DNA of 64,000 nt, from assembly GCF_017255415.1 (NCBI RefSeq), contig NZ_JAFJZZ010000002.1, forward strand, positions 1 through 64,000, written 5' to 3'. How positions within the stretch are numbered: position 1 is the stretch's first letter; the number at the start of each line of letters is the position of its first letter. The position numbers and the translations under genes are program-made. The stretch comes from Clostridium aminobutyricum (GTDB taxonomy: Bacteria > Bacillota > Clostridia > Peptostreptococcales > Anaerovoracaceae). This document shows, piece by piece, positions 17,349 to 25,205 of this stretch. The notes beneath the pieces are model-generated. The model was not told the origin of the DNA. It saw only the letters and a list, made by a program, of their open reading frames with translations, and did no database searches.

Positions 17349-18137
17349 CTATATAATGTGCTTTTCTTTTAATGTAGCCATTAAGTTCGCAGCCTTTTCT
17401 TTTGGTGTATCGCCTTGCACTATTACTCCTGCTCCTTTTGGCTTTGGTGTAAATGACTTAAATACATTCGTAGGGGATGCTTTTAACCCTACTGTCGTCA
17501 GGTCAACACCAATATCCTCAGCATTCCAAATCTTAATTGTTTGTTTTCCTGCCTTTAAAATTCCTTTTACAGACATATATCTAGGCTTATTTAATTCCTT
17601 TATTGCTGTTAAAACACATGGCGTTTTAACCTTAAGCAATTCGTATCCATCTTCCAAAGCTCTTTTTACTAAAATACCATCCTTTATCAATTCAAATTCC
17701 TTCACATATGTTACTTGTGAAACGCCCAGTTTTTCAGCAATCTGAGGGCCAACCTGAGCTGTATCTCCATCAATAGCCTGTCTGCCGGCAAAGATCATAT
17801 CATATTCACCAATTTTCTTTATTCCTGCAGAGAGTGCATTTGATGTGGCCCAAGTATCGGAGCCTCCTAGTGCTCGATCCGATAAAAGAATGGCATCATC
17901 TGCTCCCATAGCAATACACTCCTGAAGCATTTCATTAGCCTGAGGAGGTCCCATGGTAATAACGGAAACCGTTGTGTCCGGATATAAATCTTTAACTCGA
18001 AGTGCCTGTTCCAACGCATTTGCATCATCTGGATTCAAAATGGACGGTACACCATCTCTAATTAGTGTGCCTGTCTCAGGATTAATTTTAATCTCGTTTG
18101 TATCTGGTACTTGCTTTACGCAAACAATAATTTTCAT
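17349..18137 (-). CDS. etfB: Electron transfer flavoprotein, beta subunit
   Basis: The 262-residue EtfB begins [13 protein letters not shown]. It contains [41 protein letters not shown] and the C-terminal tail [19 protein letters not shown]. The [11 protein letters not shown](V)GPQ segment is typical of the bifurcating ETF group. It is encoded 13 bases before etfA and 19 bases after bcd. A degraded copy of its last 42 codons at 28527-28658 is identical at 36 of 42 residues. Confidence 0.93.
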   Translation of the reverse strand: MKIIVCVKQVPDTNEIKINPETGTLIRDGVPSILNPDDANALEQALRVKDLYPDTTVSVITMGPPQANEMLQECIAMGADDAILLSDRALGGSDTWATSNALSAGIKKIGEYDMIFAGRQAIDGDTAQVGPQIAEKLGVSQVTYVKEFELIKDGILVKRALEDGYELLKVKTPCVLTAIKELNKPRYMSVKGILKAGKQTIKIWNAEDIGVDLTTVGLKASPTNVFKSFTPKPKGAGVIVQGDTPKEKAANLMATLKEKHII

Positions 18138-18156
18138 TATAATATTCCTCCGTAAT

Positions 18157-19296
18157 TTATTTAAAAATGTCTCCTGCCATAACCATCTTCATCACTTCTG
18201 ACGTACCCTCATAGATTTCAGTAATTTTAGCATCTCGCATCATTCTCTCCACTGGATAATCCTTTATGTAACCGTATCCGCCATGGAACTGAACGGCTTT
18301 CGTTGTTACATACATAGCGGCTTCTGAGCATGCTAATTTGGCTTCTGCCGCAGAAACAGTAGCCGGCAAACCTCTATCCCTAATATTGCATGCATCATAT
18401 AAAAGATATCTCGCTCCATCGATTCTGGTTTTCATGGATGCCATTTCAAAAGCAAGAGCCTGGAATTTATCAAGAGTCCTTCCAAATTGTTTTCTTTGCT
18501 TCATATAGGTTACGGTTTGGTCAAAAGCGCCTTGTGCGATACCCAAAGCTTGTGCAGCAATTCCCAGTCTGCCGACATCAAGAGAGGTCATGGCGACCTT
18601 AAAACCCTTTCCTTCTAGCCCTAACAGATTTTCTTTCGGTATTTTACAATCTTCAAATACTAATTCAGCTGCGATTGAACCTCTAATGCCCATCTTATTT
18701 TCATGTTTTGGGAAGGAAAATCCCGGTGTGCCTTTTTCAACGATAAATGCGCTGATACCTTTTGTTCCTTTCGATTTGTCTGTCATAGCCATGATAACGT
18801 AAACATCCGCAATTCCACCGCCTGAAATAAAGATCTTACTTCCATTCAGAATCCAATGATCTCCTGCATCAACTGCTTTTGTCTGAGTGCCGGCCGCATC
18901 CGTTCCGGCATTGGGTTCAGTAAGCCCAAAAGCACCCAATTTCCTGCCTGATAATAAAGCTGGAAGGTATTTCTGCTTCTGTTCTTGCGTTCCGTAAGTA
19001 AAAATTGGCCAGCAGCATAACGCATTATGGGTCTGAACAATGACACCATGTGAAGCATCAATTTTTGAAATTTCTTCAATAGCCATAATGTATGTTAAAT
19101 AATCGGTGCCGGCTCCGCCATATTCTTGTGGAAACGGCATGCCCATCACGCCCAATTCTCCTAACTTTGCTACTGTTTCATATGGATAGATTGCTTTTTC
19201 ATCAATTTCTGAAGAAATAGGAGCGATTTCTGTTTCAGCAAATTTCTTCAACATCTTTTTGAGCATTTGTTGTTCTCTTGAATAAGTAAATTCCAT
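18157..19296 (-). CDS. bcd: Short-chain acyl-CoA (butyryl-CoA) dehydrogenase
   Basis: This 379-residue acyl-CoA dehydrogenase has GAFGLTEPNAGTDAAGT (flavin and substrate region), WILNGSKIFISGG, RKQFGRTLDKFQAL, QFHGGYGYIKDYP and the catalytic Glu in IYEGTSEVMK. It uses FAD and in this context most likely reduces crotonyl-CoA or a 4-hydroxycrotonyl-CoA-like ester together with EtfAB. It is the first gene of the operon. The start follows GGAGGAAGTTTA, about 75 bases downstream of a sigma-54-like promoter. Confidence 0.92.
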   Translation of the reverse strand: MEFTYSREQQMLKKMLKKFAETEIAPISSEIDEKAIYPYETVAKLGELGVMGMPFPQEYGGAGTDYLTYIMAIEEISKIDASHGVIVQTHNALCCWPIFTYGTQEQKQKYLPALLSGRKLGAFGLTEPNAGTDAAGTQTKAVDAGDHWILNGSKIFISGGGIADVYVIMAMTDKSKGTKGISAFIVEKGTPGFSFPKHENKMGIRGSIAAELVFEDCKIPKENLLGLEGKGFKVAMTSLDVGRLGIAAQALGIAQGAFDQTVTYMKQRKQFGRTLDKFQALAFEMASMKTRIDGARYLLYDACNIRDRGLPATVSAAEAKLACSEAAMYVTTKAVQFHGGYGYIKDYPVERMMRDAKITEIYEGTSEVMKMVMAGDIFK

Positions 19297-19379
19297 TAAA
19301 CTTCCTCCGTTCTATTTTCAAAACTACAGCACTATAATCAACTCATTATCTGCCATCTTATTTAACATTCTTAATTTAA

Positions 19380-19396
19380 TACAATAATCATGCCAA
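19380..19396 (-). promoter_or_regulatory. Probable sigma-54 promoter of the bcd operon
   Basis: On the minus strand, TTGGCATGATTATTGTA has a perfect -24 element (TTGGCA). The GG to GT distance of ten bases is correct, but the -12 element is TTGT instead of TTGC. It lies about 85 bases before the bcd start. The activator palindromes at 19545 and 19771 lie 150 and 375 bases upstream. Confidence 0.6.
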
Positions 19397-19544
19397 CTTT
19401 TTAAAAAAATTTTTTTAATCTTCTTGAATCCAGATAAACGTTTGAATTTCAAAGTTTATTAGGTTATACTTTATTTTCAATTAGCTATTATTACTATGCT
19501 TTTTCATCTTGAAATAACTTTTCATTTTAATACATAATTGCCTT

Positions 19545-19562
19545 AGATGCAGATTTGCATCT
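19545..19562. promoter_or_regulatory. Activator palindrome upstream of bcd
   Basis: AGATGC-AGATTT-GCATCT is a perfect 6-6-6 palindrome, the best copy of a site repeated near every sigma-54 promoter in this block. I infer that it is the enhancer for the sigma-54 activator encoded at 28696-30087. Confidence 0.75.
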
Positions 19563-19581
19563 CATTTTGACAAACAAAAAA

Positions 19582-19615
19582 GAGCCTAAATGATTCGAAT
19601 TAAATCACTTGGCTC
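19582..19615 (-). terminator. Terminator after the SDR gene and activator remnant
   Basis: GAGCC-TAAATGATT pairs with AATCACTT-GGCTC with one mismatch, followed on the minus strand by TTTTTTG. It ends the transcript that comes from gldA and the SDR gene through the remnant. Confidence 0.85.
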
Positions 19616-19767
19616 AGTCTTTATCCGCGGTCAGGTTCAAATATTTTCGTCTAAACATACGGTTCCACCTTTAGCGGCCTCTAGCAAGTCTGTCCATATA
19701 CATTTTTTCAGTTTATTTCGATTTCTGAAGCTCTCCCGCCAAATTATAAATCTCTGTTATATCATAA
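19616..19767 (-). pseudogene. Remnant of a second PAS/sigma-54 activator gene
   Basis: The minus strand reads [16 protein letters not shown], a stop, TEKMYMDRL, then after a junction [14 protein letters not shown], and finally a piece like the regulator C-terminus (RKYLNL). The intact activator at 28696-30087 has [46 protein letters not shown] and [10 protein letters not shown]. Roughly 1.4 kb of coding sequence has shrunk to 150 bases by internal deletions and point mutations. It is clearly a paralogous copy, not a transcribed gene of its own. Confidence 0.85.
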
Positions 19768-19770
19768 TCA

Positions 19771-19786
19771 GATGCATTTTTGCATC
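19771..19786. promoter_or_regulatory. Activator palindrome beside the regulator remnant
   Basis: GATGC-ATTTTT-GCATC fits the 5-6-5 core of the enhancer palindrome. It directly abuts the activator remnant, and probably corresponds to the site at 30233-30250 before the intact activator gene. It may add to control of the bcd promoter. Confidence 0.6.
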
Positions 19787-19892
19787 ATTATCCATTTCCG
19801 CATCAAATATTTAGCACTTTTTAAGGGGTTGTTTTCTGCGTAGAGTAAATTAAAGAAAAGCCTATTAACGTTTGTCTAACATGCATTTTACT

Positions 19893-20648
19893 TCATCGGC
19901 CCATCCAACCTCCATCTATAACTAAAATGCTGCCATTTACATAATCTGATGCTTGAGATGCAAGGAAAATCACTCCACCTAGCAGATCATTTGGTGTTCC
20001 AAATCTACCTGCAGGGATGCGGTCCAAAATTTGTCTCTTTCGAAGTGGATCGTTTTTCAAAGCCGCAATATTGTCAGTATCCATATATCCAGGCGCTATG
20101 GCATTTACATTTATACCTCTTGCTGCCCATTCATTGGATAATGCTTTTGTCATTTGCGCAATGCCTCCTTTACTTGCAGCATATGCAGGTACTGTAAGGC
20201 CACCGGAAAAGCTTAATAAGGATGCGATGTTTATAATTTTCCCATATCCTTTTTCCAGCATAACTTTTGCTGCTAACTGGCTCATCATAAATGAAGCCGT
20301 AAGATTTACCATAAGAACCTTCTCCCAGTCATCTATTGGGAACTCTTCTGAAGCATGGCGTATCTGGATTCCTGCATTATTTATCAAAATATCTATATCC
20401 CCCAGATAGCTCATTGCCTCCTCAAAAGCCTTAACAATTGCTTCTTTATCTTTAAAATCTGCAATTACTCCATGTACTTTTCTTCTAGGCGTCCCTATTT
20501 GATCTGCCACTTCCTTTATACTATCGCTAGTTCCCATAATCACAAGTTCTGCGCCGACCTGATATAAACCTTCCGCCATTCCTCGGCCAAGGCCCCTGCT
20601 AGCACCGGTTATGATGGCTTTTTTACCTTTCAAATCAAAAATATCCAT
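19893..20648 (-). CDS. SDR-family dehydrogenase (KduD/gluconate 5-dehydrogenase-like)
   Basis: The 251-residue classical short-chain dehydrogenase has GASRGLGRG at residues 15-23, NNAG at 90-93, and the Ser143-Tyr156-Lys160 catalytic triad. NAIAPGYMDTDN and VNGSILVIDGGW are at the C-terminus. Overall it resembles 2-dehydro-3-deoxy-D-gluconate 5-dehydrogenase (KduD) and gluconate 5-dehydrogenase, which oxidise or reduce a carbonyl of sugar acids. It begins one base after the stop of the GldA-like gene, so the two form an operon. Confidence 0.85.
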   Translation of the reverse strand: MDIFDLKGKKAIITGASRGLGRGMAEGLYQVGAELVIMGTSDSIKEVADQIGTPRRKVHGVIADFKDKEAIVKAFEEAMSYLGDIDILINNAGIQIRHASEEFPIDDWEKVLMVNLTASFMMSQLAAKVMLEKGYGKIINIASLLSFSGGLTVPAYAASKGGIAQMTKALSNEWAARGINVNAIAPGYMDTDNIAALKNDPLRKRQILDRIPAGRFGTPNDLLGGVIFLASQASDYVNGSILVIDGGWMGR

Positions 20649-20649
20649 T

Positions 20650-21720
20650 TTATATCCCTTCTAATTGCTGCAATACTAATTTAACCTGATCCATTTTAAC
20701 TTCAAATGGCATATTTTTTACATGTTTTGTATTGCAAATTGCAATTGCGATTTGCTCTAACAGATCTAGGTTGACATCTGATATGCCTAATTCCTTCAAA
20801 GAGGTTGGCATTCCTGTTGCGTGATAGAAATCAGTAATCTTCGCCATCTCTTCATTGCTTGTACCCTCCATTAATAGTTGCACATAAGTCCCGTAGGCTA
20901 CTGCTTCGCCATGCAGTGCCGGAAAGGGTGATATAATTGCAGTTAAGCCATTGTATACTGCATGAGCTATCGCACAACCATTATTTTCGAATCCTACCCC
21001 GCTCAAATAAATATTTGCCTCTACGACTTTCTCCAATTCTTCACACCAGTATCTGTTTTCTACAGCATGTTTTGCCTGTTCTGCATATTCAAATAATATA
21101 TCTCTGCACAGTCTGGTAAGTTCAAACCCCGCTTCCGTTGCCACTCCTCCACTAAAATTCAGCGCACCTGATTGTCTGCATGCCCTCGCTTCATAATAAG
21201 TTGAAAAAGCATCGCCAATACCTGCAATGAGCGTTCTTACCGGAGCATTTAAAATAATTTCTGTATCAACCAGAACAATATCTGGGTTACGATCAAGTTT
21301 TATTGCCTCTTTAAAGCTCCCATCTTCATTATAAACTACCGATATTGAACTACATGGTGCATCCGATGAAGCCACTGTTGGGATAATAACTAATGGCAGA
21401 TCGCATAAATCTGAAACCAACTTTGCTGTATCAATGGTTTTTCCTCCGCCAAGTCCAATAACCACTTCACATGATTTCTTTTGAATTTGTTCTACTAATT
21501 GATTTGCTTCTTTCCAAGTGGATTCCCCATTAAATTCAAAAAATTCCAAAGTAATATTGTTATCAAAAACAGATATCAATAACTCTCTTAGCATTTTCAT
21601 AACAAATTTATCACAGATTATAGCAAACGTATCTCCCATGTAATTTGTATATTTGGGCAAATATGCCAACGCATTTTTACATTGAAAATACTTGCCAGGT
21701 GTTGTCAATACAGAAATCAT
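20650..21720 (-). CDS. Iron/zinc-dependent alcohol dehydrogenase, glycerol dehydrogenase-like (GldA)
   Basis: The 356-residue protein belongs to the metal-dependent polyol dehydrogenase family. GLGGGKTIDTAK is the NAD site. PTVASSDAPCSSISV and GIGDAFSTYYEARAC hold the substrate and metal Asp, and AIAHAVYNGLT and PALHGEAVAYG the metal His residues. The substrate is likely a polyol, hydroxy ketone or aldehyde linked to the sugar-acid pathway. I chose the start at 21720 (AGAAGGGAAAAAGAA before ATG). The in-frame codons upstream have no ribosome binding site and run into a pseudogene whose sigma-54 promoter probably drives this gene. Confidence 0.85.
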   Translation of the reverse strand: MISVLTTPGKYFQCKNALAYLPKYTNYMGDTFAIICDKFVMKMLRELLISVFDNNITLEFFEFNGESTWKEANQLVEQIQKKSCEVVIGLGGGKTIDTAKLVSDLCDLPLVIIPTVASSDAPCSSISVVYNEDGSFKEAIKLDRNPDIVLVDTEIILNAPVRTLIAGIGDAFSTYYEARACRQSGALNFSGGVATEAGFELTRLCRDILFEYAEQAKHAVENRYWCEELEKVVEANIYLSGVGFENNGCAIAHAVYNGLTAIISPFPALHGEAVAYGTYVQLLMEGTSNEEMAKITDFYHATGMPTSLKELGISDVNLDLLEQIAIAICNTKHVKNMPFEVKMDQVKLVLQQLEGI

Positions 21721-21748
21721 TTCTTTTTCCCTTCTTACTTTCATTTAT

Positions 21749-21915
21749 TCAGTACTTTTTAATCAATTCTTTGTTTACTAGATTTTCAGGTACCCTCCCA
21801 GTCAGAGTCCTTACAATAGTCATACACGTCCGCATTTATTTTCTGTAAAATCTGTAATTCATTTTCTATATTTTCGTATTTCCCTATCTGTGATTACAAC
21901 CTTATATTTTTTCAT
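21749..21915 (-). pseudogene. Remnant of a D-2-hydroxyacid dehydrogenase gene
   Basis: The minus strand starts MKKYKVVITDRE, shifts frame, and continues YENIENELQILQKINADVY. It then jumps to VRTLTGRVPENLVNKELIKKY and a stop. The intact gene at 30447-31421 begins MRKYKVVITDREYDNIDNEL and ends VLTGKAPENLVNKELLKVD. About 800 bases are missing between the two ends, so only 167 bases remain. The ribosome binding site and sigma-54 promoter upstream are still present and now face gldA. Confidence 0.9.
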
Positions 21916-21960
21916 TTTTCCTCCTTTTGCTTAAAGCGCGTTACCATTAATTATTTATCA

Positions 21961-21977
21961 AGCAATTTTTGTGCCAA
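21961..21977 (-). promoter_or_regulatory. Sigma-54 promoter driving gldA-SDR
   Basis: TTGGCACAAAAATTGCT on the minus strand is a near-perfect -24/-12 element with ten bases between GG and GC. It lies before the hydroxyacid dehydrogenase remnant and is closely similar to the promoter at 31467-31483 before the intact paralog. Confidence 0.85.
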
Positions 21978-22060
21978 AACCATATTGCAATATAATCCAT
22001 AATTTTCGAAATTTGCAGCAAAAAAATGCTATATTCTTCTCATTTTTCGATTTTACATCG

Positions 22061-22106
22061 ATGCGCTTCTGTAAATTTATTTTTCTTGTAATGCAGCTTT
22101 GCATCA
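22061..22106. promoter_or_regulatory. Activator site pair upstream of gldA promoter
   Basis: A half site GATGC at 22061 and a full site ATGC-AGCTTT-GCATCA at 22091-22106 are spaced 30 bases apart. They lie 85-130 bases upstream of the sigma-54 promoter. The same 30-31 base spacing is seen for the pairs at 26450/26480 and 31573/31604. Confidence 0.6.
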
Positions 22107-22127
22107 TATTTTTCTGTTAAACTGTTT

Positions 22128-23069
22128 CTATTTTCCAATATATGAAGTCAGTAGGATTCCAAAAATCGGAAGAGTTATCAGGGAAAACATAGTAGTGATG
22201 AAAACTACCTGTGCAGCCAGCTTCGCATTGGATCCGTAAATTTCTGCAAGCACCGGTATAACAGCTGCCGACGGCATTGCCATTGCAAAAATTACTATGC
22301 AAAATACTAACGGCCGGAAAGGCAACCATACTAATAATGCGAATAGAAGGACCGGAAATAGGATCAATTTCAGAATGAGAGTTATAAAAAGATGCTTGTT
22401 TGCGAGAATCTCCCTAGCTTTGCTTTCTGCAAGCTGGATTCCAATGATTAGCATGGAAAGCGGTATGGTGATCGCCCCGACAGTATTTAAGAAATTTCCC
22501 AGAAGAGACGGAATTTGTATTCCGAAAATAAAAATCAACAAACCGATAACGCTAGATACTACAGGAATGGAAAAAATTGATTTAAGCGCACTTTTCAGAT
22601 CCAGCTTTCCGCCTTTACCTGATATCAACACCATAACACCAGCTGAATAAAGATATATTGTAAAGACTGCATTGGCAACAATCATTAGAAATAATCCCTT
22701 TTCACCAAAAACGGCTAGAGAAAGCGGATATCCCATAAACCCATTGTTTGTCAGAACAAGCAATGCTCGATAGACCCCACGGTCTTCCTGCGGAAATTTG
22801 AAGACTTTGGCGATATAAATAGAAATTACCGTCGCGGTAATTAAAGCTAAAAGCATAAGCGAAGCGGTCTGTACTACAGATGTCAACGTCTCTTCGCTCA
22901 TCTCCTGCTGGCTCATGGAGTAAATAATAAGACACGGACTGGAAATATTGATTAGTAAGACTGAAAAGTATTTGTTCGATTCGATTGGCATCCATTTGAG
23001 TTTATTCGCGGCATATCCTATCAACGATATGCTGAATACGCTGAGAATTTTAGCAAATATAATAATCAT
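22128..23069 (-). CDS. AEC family transporter (auxin efflux carrier-like permease)
   Basis: The 313-residue membrane protein has about ten hydrophobic segments, beginning with a helix from residue 2. It has the AEC features N.G..GYPL (NNGFMGYPLSLAVFGEKG, near 110) and the C-terminal MPSAAVIPVLAEIYGSNAKLAAQ. Family members in anaerobes export or exchange organic acids such as malate. Set between the TRAP operon and gldA, it may handle a product or substrate of the hydroxyacid pathway. I found no sigma-54 element just before it. Confidence 0.85.
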   Translation of the reverse strand: MIIIFAKILSVFSISLIGYAANKLKWMPIESNKYFSVLLINISSPCLIIYSMSQQEMSEETLTSVVQTASLMLLALITATVISIYIAKVFKFPQEDRGVYRALLVLTNNGFMGYPLSLAVFGEKGLFLMIVANAVFTIYLYSAGVMVLISGKGGKLDLKSALKSIFSIPVVSSVIGLLIFIFGIQIPSLLGNFLNTVGAITIPLSMLIIGIQLAESKAREILANKHLFITLILKLILFPVLLFALLVWLPFRPLVFCIVIFAMAMPSAAVIPVLAEIYGSNAKLAAQVVFITTMFSLITLPIFGILLTSYIGK

Positions 23070-23221
23070 TTAGCTTTCTCCTTTTAGAGTTTTATTATAT
23101 GTTAGACATTTACTTTGGTTTTGTTGCACTATTGTCCATTTATGTATCCACTTTAGAAGAACAAGGCAAATTAGGAAATAGCTTTATGACATGGTGATTG
23201 AATTCTCCATTACTCGGAAAC

Positions 23222-23254
23222 AGCACGCACTTTTATTGCATAAAAGTACGTGCT
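23222..23254. terminator. Terminator after the TRAP transporter genes
   Basis: AGCACG-CACTTTTAT pairs with ATAAAAGTACGTGCT across a three-base loop, with one bulge or mismatch. It separates dctM from the AEC gene. Confidence 0.8.
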
Positions 23255-23288
23255 ATTTTTATATTGACTATATGAAGAGAAACATGAT

Positions 23289-24587
23289 TTAGAACATAGC
23301 TGGTAAAAACAATACGATTGATGGTACGTAGGTTATGATCATCAGCACGATAATACACACGATAAAGAATGGCATCATGTGCGGAAGAACCTGATCCATC
23401 GTACATTTTCCAACCTTGCAACCTACGAATAAGTTTGCTGCAAAAGGAGGAGTGATCATACCGATTTCCAGATTGAGCAGCATGATTGCTGCAAAGTGAA
23501 TAGGATCTACACCAAAGGAGGTTGCAATCGGAATAAGGATCGGTCCAAGCAGCAAAATACTTGTATTTGTCTCCATGAACATTCCTACGATAATCAACAA
23601 TATGTTAAGAACCAGAAGAAATACAAATTTTGAATCCGTAATGCCCATAAGTGTATTCGTTAAAATTTCCGGGATTCGTGTGAAAGTGATCATTCTGCTG
23701 GCAATGGCCGCGAAAACGATAAGCATGGAAATGGCGGCACTGGAAACCGCTGAGTCTTCAACAAGCGTTCTGAATTTCTTTTCAGGCCAAGTCTTTTTTA
23801 TAACCGGTAAATACACCCATCCAACTACCAGTCCATAGAATACTGCCACCGCTCCTGCCTCAGTCGGTGTAAAAATCCCACCGTAGATTCCGTAAAAAAT
23901 AATAATCGGGCATAATAAGGCTACAATTGATTGACAAAAGGATTTCCTGATTCCGTTTACATATGGTACGAACTTAAATGGTTCTGTCGTCTTTTCTTGC
24001 TTTTTTCCATATGTAAAGTAGTTAATGACAATATATCCAATTCCAAGCATGATACCAGGAGTAACAGTACAAAGCCAAACATCCATCAGGTTAGCGCCGG
24101 ACATCATCGCGTATATGATTCCAGGGATACTTGGCGGTATCAATATTCCCAAAAATCCGCAGCAGGAGATCAATGCGGTGCTGTATTCCCTGCTGTATCC
24201 TCTTTTCACCATCTCAGGAAGCATCATTCCGCCGATACCGGTAATGGTCGCAAGGGAGGATCCTGTGATTGCTCCGAACAATAACGATGTGATTACTGTA
24301 ACCGCTCCGACCGCACCTCTCAATCTGCCAATAAATGAATTGGCAAAGTTAATGATCGCACTGGAGATTCCGACAACCGCCATCATGTCTCCCGCAAATA
24401 TAAATGCAGGAATCGCCAGGAATGTAAAGGAATCCAGTGAGGAAAACATAGCTGGTGCTACGCTGGCAAGGGGTAGACCCGCAACTACAAAAACAATAAC
24501 GGATGCAATTCCCATGCTGAATGGAACAGGAAGCCTCAAAAGTGCCAGTCCAAGAAAGATTACTAAAAATATCGCTAAATTACTCAT
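23289..24587 (-). CDS. dctM: TRAP transporter large permease subunit (DctM)
   Basis: The 432-residue protein with about 12 membrane segments starts at the membrane (MSNLAIFLVIFLGLALLRLP). It carries the DctM features AIPAFIFAGDMMAVVGIS, GSSLATITGIGGMMLPEM, RGYSREYSTALI, CCGFLGILIPPSIPGIIYA and ILLGPILIPIATSFGVDPIHF. It forms the Na+-driven membrane complex with DctQ for uptake of a carboxylate delivered by DctP. Its start overlaps the dctQ stop by four bases. Confidence 0.93.
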   Translation of the reverse strand: MSNLAIFLVIFLGLALLRLPVPFSMGIASVIVFVVAGLPLASVAPAMFSSLDSFTFLAIPAFIFAGDMMAVVGISSAIINFANSFIGRLRGAVGAVTVITSLLFGAITGSSLATITGIGGMMLPEMVKRGYSREYSTALISCCGFLGILIPPSIPGIIYAMMSGANLMDVWLCTVTPGIMLGIGYIVINYFTYGKKQEKTTEPFKFVPYVNGIRKSFCQSIVALLCPIIIFYGIYGGIFTPTEAGAVAVFYGLVVGWVYLPVIKKTWPEKKFRTLVEDSAVSSAAISMLIVFAAIASRMITFTRIPEILTNTLMGITDSKFVFLLVLNILLIIVGMFMETNTSILLLGPILIPIATSFGVDPIHFAAIMLLNLEIGMITPPFAANLFVGCKVGKCTMDQVLPHMMPFFIVCIIVLMIITYVPSIVLFLPAMF

Positions 24588-25141
24588 AGATTCTTTAATT
24601 CCTCCTCTTCCTTAGATGTTATTGTGGTTTTGTTACGGATCATCATGATCAGGTTGCAGATGCAATGGAACAGGGATAATGCACTTGATACCACAATAAT
24701 TGCTACTATGCTCCACATTGGTATCTGCATTGCTACAGACACCTGTTCATATGCTTTTGTCTCCAGCATATACTGCACCATCGTATAAAGAAGGTACCCC
24801 AAAAAAACTGTACTGATAATGCCTAGAAGAATATCACCAAAGTATAATACTCTATCTGTTTTTTCCTTTGACTTTGTTCCTGCCATAATAATTGCCGGCA
24901 AAATATTTATTTCAATATGCGCTCTGTCTTTTATTGCTACGGCGCAACCTAAATAACTAACCCCTATAAATAGGTATCGTATTAATTCTTCTACCCAAGC
25001 CAACGGCAAATGAAGATAATATCTACAAACTACCTGAACAAATAAAAGAGTCAGCATCAGAAAAAAGAATATTCCTAGAAATCTTGTCTCAACCACTCCC
25101 AAAGCAGATGAAATGATTTCAACCTTTGCTTTTCTTTCCAT
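24584..25141 (-). CDS. dctQ: TRAP transporter small permease subunit (DctQ)
   Basis: The 185-residue protein with four hydrophobic segments has the DctQ features VVCRYYLHLPLAWVEELIRYLF and GCAVAIKDRAHIEI. It pairs with DctM. The start has GAGAGG seven bases upstream. A strong hairpin separates it from dctP. Confidence 0.9.
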   Translation of the reverse strand: MERKAKVEIISSALGVVETRFLGIFFFLMLTLLFVQVVCRYYLHLPLAWVEELIRYLFIGVSYLGCAVAIKDRAHIEINILPAIIMAGTKSKEKTDRVLYFGDILLGIISTVFLGYLLYTMVQYMLETKAYEQVSVAMQIPMWSIVAIIVVSSALSLFHCICNLIMMIRNKTTITSKEEEELKNL

Positions 25142-25161
25142 AGTTTACCTCTCAATATTTC

Positions 25162-25198
25162 AACATATTTGAGCTGCTATAAGCAGCTCAAATATGTT
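25162..25198 (-). promoter_or_regulatory. Stem-loop between dctP and dctQ
   Basis: AACATATTTGAGCTGC pairs perfectly with its complement around a five-base loop and has no long T run. In other TRAP and ABC operons such a hairpin after the binding-protein gene protects or partly terminates the message, so that the binding protein is made in excess. I infer the same here. Confidence 0.65.
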
Positions 25199-25205
25199 CT
25201 TTAAT

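Noticed and set aside
17077-17745. 222-residue plus-strand frame
   Set aside because: Antisense shadow spanning the etfA/etfB boundary.
23070-23221. Possible sigma-54 promoter before the AEC gene
   Set aside because: The only GC/CC pairs are eight bases apart rather than ten, and there is no palindrome nearby.
24025-24615. 196-residue plus-strand frame
   Set aside because: Antisense to dctM; composition mirrors membrane-segment codons.
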